Source: Acidobacteriota bacterium (lineage in GTDB: Bacteria > Acidobacteriota > Terriglobia > Terriglobales > Acidobacteriaceae). Taken from it: 5,465 bases of DNA. Numbering within the stretch: position 1 is the stretch's first letter; each line of letters begins with the position of its first letter. Positions 1 through 4,811 of this stretch are shown in pieces. The stretch spans positions 1 to 5,465 of the forward strand of contig JAJXUS010000180.1 of assembly GCA_021782675.1 (NCBI GenBank), in the 5' to 3' direction. Below the pieces are notes generated by a model. That model did no database searches. It was not told the DNA's origin and worked only from the letters and a program-made list of their open reading frames with translations. The translations under genes were made by a program, and so were the position numbers.

Positions 1-1
1 C

Positions 2-190
2 TATGCGCCGATGCAGCAGGAGGGCGCGATCATTCTCGGGATCGGCGGCGATAACAGCAACTGGGCGTCCGGATATTTCTTTGAGGGTGTCATGACGAAA
101 GGCATGCCCACAGCAGACACCATGCAGAAAGTGCAGCAGGATATTGTGGCCGCGAGGTATGCAGTGTGGGATGTGCCATACCGGCACTGA
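2..190 (+). CDS. GH54 alpha-L-arabinofuranosidase, C-terminal fragment
   Basis: This is the last 62 codons of a gene that begins left of the window; it ends at TGA 188-190. Enzymes of this family hydrolyse terminal alpha-L-arabinofuranosyl groups from arabinoxylan and arabinan and are usually secreted. The fragment carries the end of the AbfB catalytic domain: GAIILGIGGDNSN at residues 8-20, then FFEGVMTKGMP and DIVAARYAV. The Asp in GGDNSN (residue 17) corresponds by my recollection to the acid/base Asp297 of the Aspergillus kawachii enzyme, and its distance to the domain end also fits. Fungal AbfB proteins continue into a CBM42 arabinose-binding domain. Here only about seven residues follow the catalytic fold, so no C-terminal CBM42 is present. 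The N-terminus, signal peptide and nucleophile Glu lie outside the window. A terminator follows 25 bp after the stop. The family call rests on motif memory, not an alignment. Confidence 0.72.
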   Translation, partial: YAPMQQEGAIILGIGGDNSNWASGYFFEGVMTKGMPTADTMQKVQQDIVAARYAVWDVPYRH

Positions 191-215
191 CACCTGTCTG
201 GTGGCCAGTTCCCGC

Positions 216-253
216 AAACGGCATCCCAGCCACCACGAAGGGATGCCGTTTTT
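216..253 (+). terminator. Rho-independent terminator after the arabinofuranosidase gene
   Basis: A perfect 12-bp stem pairs AAACGGCATCCC (216-227) with GGGATGCCGTTT (240-251) around a 12-base loop, and the run of five T ends at 253. It starts 25 bp after the stop codon at 190 and lies 40 bp before the next gene. It therefore separates the arabinofuranosidase transcript from the DUF3467 gene. The left arm begins with AAA, so it could also work weakly on the minus strand. Confidence 0.75.
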
Positions 254-279
254 GACCTCACTTCGCCGTACACGCTCGC

Positions 280-293
280 GATACTCTAGTCGC
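280..293 (+). promoter_or_regulatory. Weak candidate -10 box, possibly leaderless start of the DUF3467 gene
   Basis: GATACT (280-285) matches four of six positions of TATAAT and ends eight bases before the ATG at 294. No Shine-Dalgarno sequence is visible between 270 and 293. The nearest TTGAC-like box (TTGACC, 252-257) is 22 bp away, too far for a normal sigma-70 promoter. The box and the absent ribosome site are what a leaderless mRNA would show, but the match is weak and could be chance. Confidence 0.2.
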
Positions 294-614
294 ATGAGCC
301 AGCCAACCCACACACCCACCATCAATATCGTTCACGCACCAGACTATCGGGACAGCTATGCCAACAGTGTGCAGGTACGTACCAGCGTCTGGGACTTTAT
401 GCTGGTCTTTGGCGCCGCGCGCCAGGATGCTCCCAACGAGGTTCTGCTGCAGAACTTCCAGGGAATCTATCTGAGCCCACAGCAGGCCAAGGCTTTGTGG
501 AACCTTCTGGGGCAGAACCTGGCGCAGTATGAACAGGCCTTCGGGGCGATCCAGCTCGAGCCTTCGCAGAGCTTCCCCGGGGCCGCCGGGGCCAGTGGCA
601 ACCAGGTAAATTAG
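294..614 (+). CDS. DUF3467 domain-containing protein (106 aa)
   Basis: This small soluble protein has no signal peptide or membrane segment. Residues about 18-86 match the DUF3467 pattern: YANSVQVRTSVWDFMLVFG, then a variable turn, then IYLSPQQAKALWNLLGQNLAQYEQAFGAI, which should form a long C-terminal helix. The length and the late SPQQAKAL...N...YE...FG signature agree with the family. The biochemical role is unknown, and nothing here suggests one. The ATG at 294 is chosen because the frame upstream lies in the terminator and in the arabinofuranosidase gene, and the family usually begins shortly before the YAN motif. No Shine-Dalgarno site precedes it. The Gly/Ala/Ser-rich tail (residues 91-106) is probably disordered. 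It stops at TAG 612-614, followed by 46 further open codons in the same frame made of repeat DNA. It appears to be a single-gene unit or the head of a unit with the glycosyltransferase, whose start is 165 bp on. Confidence 0.85.
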   Translation: MSQPTHTPTINIVHAPDYRDSYANSVQVRTSVWDFMLVFGAARQDAPNEVLLQNFQGIYLSPQQAKALWNLLGQNLAQYEQAFGAIQLEPSQSFPGAAGASGNQVN

Positions 615-640
615 GCCGACGCGAACAAGACGGAACAGCA

Positions 641-730
641 GGTTCCCTGCGGGAACGACAACAAGAAAAGCAAAAACAAGCGCAAAGGCCAAGGCAAACA
701 GATTCCCTGCGGAAATGACAGCCAAAAAGC
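641..730 (+). repeat. Two copies of a short palindromic repeat, 60 bp apart
   Basis: Copy 1 has GTTCCC-TGC-GGGAAC (642-656) followed by GACA. Copy 2 has ATTCCC-TGC-GGAAAT (702-716) followed by GACA. The equivalent bases are exactly 60 bp apart. After each GACA comes a related tail ending in AAAAGC (to 671 and 730). Copy 1 differs from the third copy at 2445-2459 by a G:C for A:T swap at the outer pair, which keeps the stem intact; copy 2 has one mismatch. The DNA between them is T-poor and rich in A, C and G. No independent gene is supported in 615-778. Probably an intergenic REP-like dispersed repeat. Confidence 0.75.
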
Positions 731-765
731 AAATGCGAAGGCAGAGCCACGCTAAGCCCAGACAC

Positions 766-771
766 GGGAGG
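766..771 (+). promoter_or_regulatory. Strong Shine-Dalgarno site deciding a TTG start
   Basis: GGGAGG lies seven bases before the TTG at 779-781. This is the best ribosome site in the window and fixes the start of the glycosyltransferase, for which no ATG is suitably placed. Confidence 0.8.
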
Positions 772-778
772 ATATTCG

Positions 779-1426
779 TTGGCCGCTGATTCATCGTTTC
801 GCCACAACCCGGCCGCCGAACGCGCACGCTGGGCCTCGCGTGTGCTGTATCGCGAGCACCGGGACGAACCTGCGCCGGCGTGGCTGATCTTTCCCATCAT
901 CTACGCATTTCTCTTCTGCACACACATCCCGCTGCTGCGTCTTCCGTATTTCTGGGATGAGGCGGGTTACTATATTCCCGCCGCCTTCGACTTTTTTCGT
1001 ACCGGCACACTCATTCCCTTTTCCACGTTGACCAACGCGCATCCGCCGCTGCCCGCCATGTACCTGGCGTTGTGGTGGAGGATCTCGGGCTTTGTGCCGA
1101 CGGTGACACGGCTGGCCGTATGCCTGGTGGCGGCCTTCGGGCTGACCGGATTTTTTCTGATGGTCCGGCGGTTGATGAACGACTCCGTCGCTGCCGCAAC
1201 GACGCTGCTGACAGCTCTCTACCCAGTCTGGTTCACGCAGACAACGCTCGCCCAGGCCGACATCTTTGCCGCCGCAGCGACGCTGTGGGCGCTCAACTTC
1301 GCCATCCACGAGACGCCGGATACTCGCCAGGGCTGGCTGGCCGCGCTGTGGTTTTCGATTGCCGCGCTCTGCAAGGAGACGGCGATTGTGATGCCGTTGG
1401 CGCTCGCCGGGTGGCACCTGTGGTAG
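779..1426 (+). CDS. Glycosyltransferase, N-terminal part (215 aa, ends at amber codon)
   Basis: This is the translatable front part of the interrupted transferase. After a basic cytoplasmic N-terminus (residues 1-33) comes the first membrane segment (about 35-55). The first periplasmic loop follows, with the acidic pair in WDEAGYY (Asp60-Glu61), the expected catalytic or metal site of GT-C enzymes, and NAHPPLP (86-92), which is typical of the PMT_2 domain. Further membrane segments lie near 111-130, 137-153, 160-176 and 185-214, with LAQAD (157-161) and CKETA (198-202), both recurring motifs in this family. The TTG start is supported by GGGAGG seven bases upstream. Ending at codon 216 it lacks the later membrane segments and the C-terminal periplasmic domain, so this product alone should be inactive. 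Confidence 0.7.
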   Translation: MAADSSFRHNPAAERARWASRVLYREHRDEPAPAWLIFPIIYAFLFCTHIPLLRLPYFWDEAGYYIPAAFDFFRTGTLIPFSTLTNAHPPLPAMYLALWWRISGFVPTVTRLAVCLVAAFGLTGFFLMVRRLMNDSVAAATTLLTALYPVWFTQTTLAQADIFAAAATLWALNFAIHETPDTRQGWLAALWFSIAALCKETAIVMPLALAGWHLW

Positions 1427-1489
1427 ACGCGCCGCAAACCAGAGCAGGCGGCCGACCATCGTCGCACCGCACTGCAATTCCTGACGCCT

Positions 1490-2461
1490 GTGCTGCCGCT
1501 CGCAGCCTGGTATGCCTATCACTTCGCGAAGACCGGCCACGTCTTCGGCAATCCGCAGTATGTGCGCTATAACGCAGTGGGCACGCTGCATGTGATCCGC
1601 TTTGTGCTGGCGCTGGGTGAGCGGCTGATGCAGATCACGTTCTACATGAACCTGTTTGTGCCGGTGCTGTGCATGGTCGCCGCCATGTTTCTGCCCGCTC
1701 TGGAGGATGAGCCGGGCGTCAAACGGCCGCGCGTTTCCTGGAATGCGCAGGCGCAGATCGGCATTCTTCTGCTGGCAAACGTACTGCTGTTTTCCGTACT
1801 GGGCGGTGCGCTGCTGGCGCGATATCTGCTCCCGCTGTATCCGCTGATCCTGCTGCTCTGCGTCTCCACCTGGCGGCGGCGCGTGCGGCAATGGGGATGG
1901 CTGGTTGCACTGTCGGGCGTGGCGTTCCTTCTGGCGCTGTTCATCAATCCGCCCTATCGCTTCGCACCGGAAGACAACCTGACCTACCGCAGCATGATTG
2001 TGCTGCAGCAGCGCGGCGTCGCAGAGCTGCTGCACGTGGCGCCGGGCGGCGTGGTGCTGACCGCATGGCCGGCAACCGATGAACTGCGGAAACCCGAGCT
2101 CGGCTACGTGAAGCACCCGGTGCGGGTGGTAGCGATCGACAACTTCTCCCTGCCGCAGGTAGAGCGCGCCACGGCGATGCACGACTATGACGCGGCGTTG
2201 ATCTTTTCAACCAAATACCAGATTGTGCGGCTGCCCAACTGGCTGCGTCTGGGCGATACGGCGTGGAACGAGAGGTATTTTGGACAGTACACAGATTTGC
2301 CGCCGAAGCTGATTGCGCGCCTGCTGCAAGGCGACAGAGTCTGGGAGGCCAACAGCCGTGGGATGTGGGCAGCCGTGCTGCTCTTCAATCGTCCGCAGAT
2401 GGCCGAAGTGCGCCATCCCGCTGGAACGGCGAAGGCAAAAGCGGATTCCCTGCGGGAATGA
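1490..2461 (+). CDS. Glycosyltransferase, C-terminal part (up to 323 aa)
   Basis: This part is in the same frame as the front part. GTG 1490 is the first ordinary start codon after the amber stop at 1424-1426, but it has no Shine-Dalgarno sequence, so independent translation is doubtful. Homology to the family should already begin at codon 217 (position 1427). From GTG 1490 the sequence shows membrane segments at about 33-42, 53-70, 90-108, 113-125 and 136-151, and the RYLLPLYPL signature at 111-119. A soluble, presumably periplasmic region of about 170 residues follows. The tail KAKADSLRE and the TGA are encoded by the repeat unit at 2443-2463, so the original C-terminus may have been changed by repeat insertion. 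The convergent biotin carboxyl carrier gene ends 222 bp downstream. Confidence 0.65.
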   Translation: MLPLAAWYAYHFAKTGHVFGNPQYVRYNAVGTLHVIRFVLALGERLMQITFYMNLFVPVLCMVAAMFLPALEDEPGVKRPRVSWNAQAQIGILLLANVLLFSVLGGALLARYLLPLYPLILLLCVSTWRRRVRQWGWLVALSGVAFLLALFINPPYRFAPEDNLTYRSMIVLQQRGVAELLHVAPGGVVLTAWPATDELRKPELGYVKHPVRVVAIDNFSLPQVERATAMHDYDAALIFSTKYQIVRLPNWLRLGDTAWNERYFGQYTDLPPKLIARLLQGDRVWEANSRGMWAAVLLFNRPQMAEVRHPAGTAKAKADSLRE

Positions 2462-2473
2462 CACCGAGAAAGC
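2443..2473 (+). repeat. Third copy of the short palindromic repeat, overlapping a stop codon
   Basis: ATTCCC (2445-2450), TGC, GGGAAT (2454-2459) form a perfect 6-bp stem with a 3-base loop. They are followed by ACA and a tail ending GAGAAAGC, as in the copies at 642 and 702. The preceding AAGGCAAAAGC also resembles the DNA before copy 2. The glycosyltransferase stop TGA (2459-2461) sits in the GAATGACA end of the unit. A run of five T begins only about 20 bases later, so this is not a standard intrinsic terminator. Confidence 0.7.
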
Positions 2474-2518
2474 CAGAGCATTTTTCACATCGCCTAAGGT
2501 GAATGGCCATCAACGGAA

Positions 2519-2600
2519 TGTCATCCTGCGCGCAGCGAAGGACCTCCTGTATTGCAGCAAAAAGTCGATACCTGGATTCTTCGCTTCGCTCAGAATGACG
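2519..2600. repeat. Inverted pair of dispersed repeat units (BIME-like) in a convergent gap
   Basis: The left unit (2520-2544) and right unit (2574-2599) are imperfect inverted copies: the outer 21 bases pair at 18 positions, with a 29-base loop. Each unit also has its own small stem, TCCT/AGGA (2524-2527 with 2539-2542) on the left and TTCT/AGAA (2577-2580 with 2592-2595) on the right, again with a compensatory change. The units share ends with the shorter repeats (GGATTC at one end, GAATGAC at the other; TGTC outside the left unit). Translation across the pair gives VILRAAKDLL and FFASLRMT, peptides I recall as typical spurious products of acidobacterial repeats. The pair lies between the convergent glycosyltransferase and carboxylase genes, where a hairpin could help end transcription in both directions. 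Confidence 0.7.
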
Positions 2601-2682
2601 AACGTTACCTCACAGCAACAGTGACAATGCAATAAGCGGCAGCGAAGGTATAGCTGCAGAAACAGTCGTTGCGTGCAGAGCG

Positions 2683-3183
2683 CTACTCAATCACGAGCAG
2701 GACAGCGCCGGCCTGGACGGTAGCGCCGACTTCGACGGCAACGCGCACCACGGTGCCGGCCTTCGGGGCCTTCAGCTCGTTCTGCATCTTCATGGCCTCG
2801 ACGACAATCAGGCCCTGATGCGCTTCAACGGCGTCTCCCTGCTGCACCAGCAGCCGGATGATGCGTCCCGGCATGGACGCCATAACCGGCCGCGCTCCGG
2901 AGCCCCCTGCATCCGCTTTCCGGCGCGATTGCAGCGAGCGAGGATCTTCAATCCGAAACGGAATCCGCCCGGCCTCGACGCTCACCGCCTTGTCGTCGCC
3001 GCGGCTATCCAGCAGCACCCGGTAGGAGCGGCCATCGAGCAGGATTGAAAGCGTTCGCGGGTCGAGCTGGCAGACGTCGGCGGCATACGGCTGGCCGTCC
3101 AGCTCAACCGAAAACTCTCCCGAGTCGAGTCTGCGCAGGCTTAGCGGACGCTTGACGCCTTCGATTTCAACGATGCGTTTCAT
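2683..3183 (-). CDS. Biotin carboxyl carrier protein subunit of an acyl-CoA carboxylase (166 aa)
   Basis: This protein carries biotin between the biotin carboxylase and a carboxyltransferase. The C-terminal biotinyl domain spans about residues 98-166: VMASMPGRIIRLLVQQGDAV, then EAMKM with the biotinylated Lys132, then ELKAPKAGTV and the final VLLVIE. Residues 1-85 are beta-rich (VELDGQPYAADV, LSILLDGRSYRVLL) and resemble the BT domain that precedes the biotinyl domain in alpha chains of propionyl- and methylcrotonyl-CoA carboxylases. They do not resemble the Ala/Pro-rich N-terminus of E. coli AccB. A short polar linker (about 86-97) joins the two. The ATG at 3183 overlaps the TGA of the biotin carboxylase gene as ATGA, and AGGAG (3195-3199) stands 11 bases upstream, so the two are translationally coupled. 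The stop is TAG; no clear hairpin terminator follows directly. The acyl substrate cannot be read from this subunit. Confidence 0.88.
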   Translation of the reverse strand: MKRIVEIEGVKRPLSLRRLDSGEFSVELDGQPYAADVCQLDPRTLSILLDGRSYRVLLDSRGDDKAVSVEAGRIPFRIEDPRSLQSRRKADAGGSGARPVMASMPGRIIRLLVQQGDAVEAHQGLIVVEAMKMQNELKAPKAGTVVRVAVEVGATVQAGAVLLVIE

Positions 3184-4691
3184 CGCCGCAGCATCTCCTG
3201 ACGGGCCGCGCTCTTCCAGTTGCTGGAGGACCCATTCTCCGCCGCAGGCGCGCTGGAAGCCGGCTGCTGGCCGAGCTCAAAGACGCCGGCAGCGATCGCT
3301 GCGACTTCTGCCACCACCGCTTGTTGCGGCGCGGCTGCGGGCTCGGCGAGCAGGCGCTCCAGGTAGCCGGTGTGGATGTTGGCGCTGCGGAAATCCTTGT
3401 CCTGCAGAATGCGGCGAAACAGGCCGAGATTACAGGCGATGCCACCGACGTGATATTCGCCGAGAGCGCGCAGCATGCGATCGATGGCAGCTTCCCGGGT
3501 GGGTGCATAGGCGACCAGCTTCGACAGAATGGGATCGTAGTCGAGCGGCACGGTCCATCCCTCGTAGATGCCGCAGTCTTCGCGAATGCCAGGGCCCGAG
3601 GCCTGCACCAGCCGCGTAATGGTTCCCGGCGACGGGAAGAAGTTGTTGTCCGGGTCTTCCGCGTAGATGCGGCACTCAATCGCGTGGCCGCGCAGATGAA
3701 CTTCCGCCTGCGTGAAGGGCAGCGGCTGGTCCTCCGCGATGCGAATCTGCAGGTGGACCAGATCGAGGCCGGTGACCAGCTCGGTGACCGGATGCTCCAC
3801 CTGGAGGCGCGTGTTCATCTCGAGGAAATAGAAATTGCGTTCCTGATCGACCAGAAACTCCACGGTACCGGCGTTTGTGTATCCGGCCGTCTGCGCAAGA
3901 GTGACCGCGGTTTCGCCCATGCGGCGCCGCAGATCTGCGTCCACGACGGCAGACGGTGCTTCCTCGATCACTTTCTGGTGGCGGCGCTGCACGCTGCATT
4001 CGCGCTCGCCCAGATAGACGCAGTGGCCATGATGATCGGCGAGTACCTGCACCTCAATATGGCGCGGATTTTCAATCAGCTTCTCGATATAAACATCGCC
4101 GTTGCCGAAGGCGCGCTCTGCCTCGCTGCGGGCGGTGGTAAACGCCTCGGCCAGCTCCGCCTCCGCGCGAACGGCGCGCATCCCCTTGCCACCGCCGCCA
4201 GCCGCCGCTTTCAGCATGATGGGATAGCCAGTTCTCTTCGCAACCGCCCTGGCCTCTTCTACTGAGGCGAGGGCCTGCACCGAACCAGGGACTCGCGGCA
4301 GCCCAGCGGCATCCGCAGTCTGGCGCGCGCGTGTCTTTGAACCGAGCATCCGCATGGCGGAGGCTGCGGGGCCGATGAAGCGAACACCGGCCGCTTCGCA
4401 GGCCGCAGCAAAGTCCGCATTCTCGGAGAGAAATCCGTAGCCGGGATGGATGGCTTCCGCGCCACATTGACGGGCGACATCGAGGATGAGGTCGCCGCGC
4501 AGATAGGATTCGCGCGCCGGGGCCGGCCCCAGTCGATAGGCTTCATCCGCGTGCGCAACATGCAGGCTGGCGCGATCGGCGTCAGAGTAGACAGCTACGG
4601 ACGCAATGCCCAATTCCCGGCATGCGCGAATCACCCGCAGAGCAATCTCGCCGCGATTTGCGATGAGAATCTTTTTTATCTTCTGGCTCAA
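3180..4691 (-). CDS. accC: Acetyl/propionyl-type acyl-CoA carboxylase, biotin carboxylase subunit (503 aa)
   Basis: This enzyme carboxylates the biotin on its carrier protein using ATP and bicarbonate, the first half-reaction of acyl-CoA carboxylases. All domains are present: the N-terminal fold KILIANRGEIALR (7-19), IHPGYGFLSEN (81-91), the ATP-grasp glycine loop AAAGGGGKGMR (162-172) with Lys161, HIEVQVLAD (211-219), ERECSVQRRHQKVIEEAPS (229-247), and the signature EMNTRLQVEHPVTE (291-304). Arg295 and Glu299 there match the E. coli catalytic Arg292 and Glu296. It is about 54 residues longer than E. coli AccC. The extra part is an Ala/Gln/Ser-rich linker (450-490) ending in NWKSAARQEMLRR, similar in kind to the stretch before the BT domain in fused alpha chains. 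TTG 4689-4691 is the only usable start between an in-frame TAA (4743-4745) and the conserved fold; no Shine-Dalgarno site precedes it. No carboxyltransferase gene is adjacent. Confidence 0.93.
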   Translation of the reverse strand: MSQKIKKILIANRGEIALRVIRACRELGIASVAVYSDADRASLHVAHADEAYRLGPAPARESYLRGDLILDVARQCGAEAIHPGYGFLSENADFAAACEAAGVRFIGPAASAMRMLGSKTRARQTADAAGLPRVPGSVQALASVEEARAVAKRTGYPIMLKAAAGGGGKGMRAVRAEAELAEAFTTARSEAERAFGNGDVYIEKLIENPRHIEVQVLADHHGHCVYLGERECSVQRRHQKVIEEAPSAVVDADLRRRMGETAVTLAQTAGYTNAGTVEFLVDQERNFYFLEMNTRLQVEHPVTELVTGLDLVHLQIRIAEDQPLPFTQAEVHLRGHAIECRIYAEDPDNNFFPSPGTITRLVQASGPGIREDCGIYEGWTVPLDYDPILSKLVAYAPTREAAIDRMLRALGEYHVGGIACNLGLFRRILQDKDFRSANIHTGYLERLLAEPAAAPQQAVVAEVAAIAAGVFELGQQPASSAPAAENGSSSNWKSAARQEMLRR

Positions 4692-4697
4692 ACGCCC

Positions 4698-4726
4698 AGT
4701 GTAAAGGATTGGCCGCAGTGTGGGAA
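4698..4726 (-). promoter_or_regulatory. Candidate sigma-70 promoter of the accC operon, possibly leaderless
   Basis: Read on the minus strand, TTCCCA (4721-4726) and TACACT (4698-4703) each match four of six consensus bases and are separated by exactly 17 bp. The -10 box ends only six bases before the TTG start codon (4691), so transcription would begin at or next to the start codon. The lack of any Shine-Dalgarno site agrees with a leaderless mRNA. The promoter lies directly after the terminator of the TPR gene, as expected for a separate unit. It is a motif match only. Confidence 0.4.
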
Positions 4727-4753
4727 AGCCGAGCCGGTAGTTTTACGATCCAG

Positions 4754-4791
4754 AAAAGAGCAATGCCTCCGGCGAACCGGAGGCATTGCTC
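4754..4791 (-). terminator. Rho-independent terminator of the TPR gene
   Basis: A perfect 15-bp stem (4758-4772 with 4777-4791) closes a four-base loop that reads TTCG on the minus strand, followed by TTTT (4754-4757). It begins 20 bp after the TPR stop codon. It separates that gene from the accC promoter immediately downstream. Confidence 0.88.
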
Positions 4792-4811
4792 GTAGAGGAA
4801 GCGCGTTGGTT

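Larger units (their letters stand above)
779..2461 (+). pseudogene. GT-C glycosyltransferase (PMT_2/ArnT-like) interrupted by an in-frame amber codon
   Basis: Read from TTG 779 to TGA 2459-2461, this is one 561-codon frame broken only by TAG at 1424-1426 (codon 216). The two sides belong to the same protein: the front carries the N-terminal half of a multi-pass GT-C transferase and the back carries the rest, including RYLLPLYPL (codons 348-356), with no frame change. Enzymes of this class use a polyprenyl-phosphate-linked sugar as donor and act on the outer face of the inner membrane; the substrate cannot be predicted. A total of about 560 residues is normal for the family. A single base change, for example CAG to TAG, explains the break. 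A recent nonsense mutation, a sequence error or stop-codon readthrough cannot be told apart here. The last six codons and the stop lie inside a copy of the dispersed repeat. Confidence 0.75.

Noticed and set aside
575..591. GC-rich inverted repeat CCCCGG / CCGGGG near the end of the DUF3467 gene
   Set aside because: It lies within codons for a Gly/Ala-rich tail and has no T run after it, so it is not a terminator; six pairs are expected by chance in such GC-rich DNA.
641..730. Repeats with regular spacing that might suggest a CRISPR array
   Set aside because: There are only two units, the repeat core is about 20 bp with variants, the unit also occurs singly at 2443, and no cas genes are near.
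258..900. Two minus-strand open frames (258-827 and 397-900) opposite the DUF3467 gene and the repeat region
   Set aside because: Both are low-complexity, cross the T-poor repeat DNA and overlap a recognised gene; no ribosome site or domain supports them.
612..1426. Reassignment of TAG as a sense codon in this genome
   Set aside because: The carrier protein gene ends normally at TAG (2683-2685) right after the conserved VLLVIE end, so TAG works as a stop here. The two other amber cases have simpler explanations.
791..2182. 463-codon open frame on the minus strand opposite the glycosyltransferase
   Set aside because: Its product is rich in His, Gln and Arg with no recognisable domain, and it lies opposite a gene with clear family motifs. 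Long antisense frames are common in GC-rich DNA.
2313..2624. 103-codon plus-strand open frame at the end of the glycosyltransferase and in the convergent gap
   Set aside because: Half overlaps the glycosyltransferase in another frame and half is a translation of dispersed repeats (VILRAAKDLL, FFASLRMT), a familiar false gene.
2639..2657. Small hairpin GCAGC / GCTGC downstream of the carrier protein gene
   Set aside because: A five-bp stem with a nine-base loop and no T run on either strand is too weak to call a terminator.
3321..4265. 314-codon open frame on the plus strand inside the biotin carboxylase gene
   Set aside because: It is the antisense shadow of a gene whose every domain is conserved; no family is recognised.
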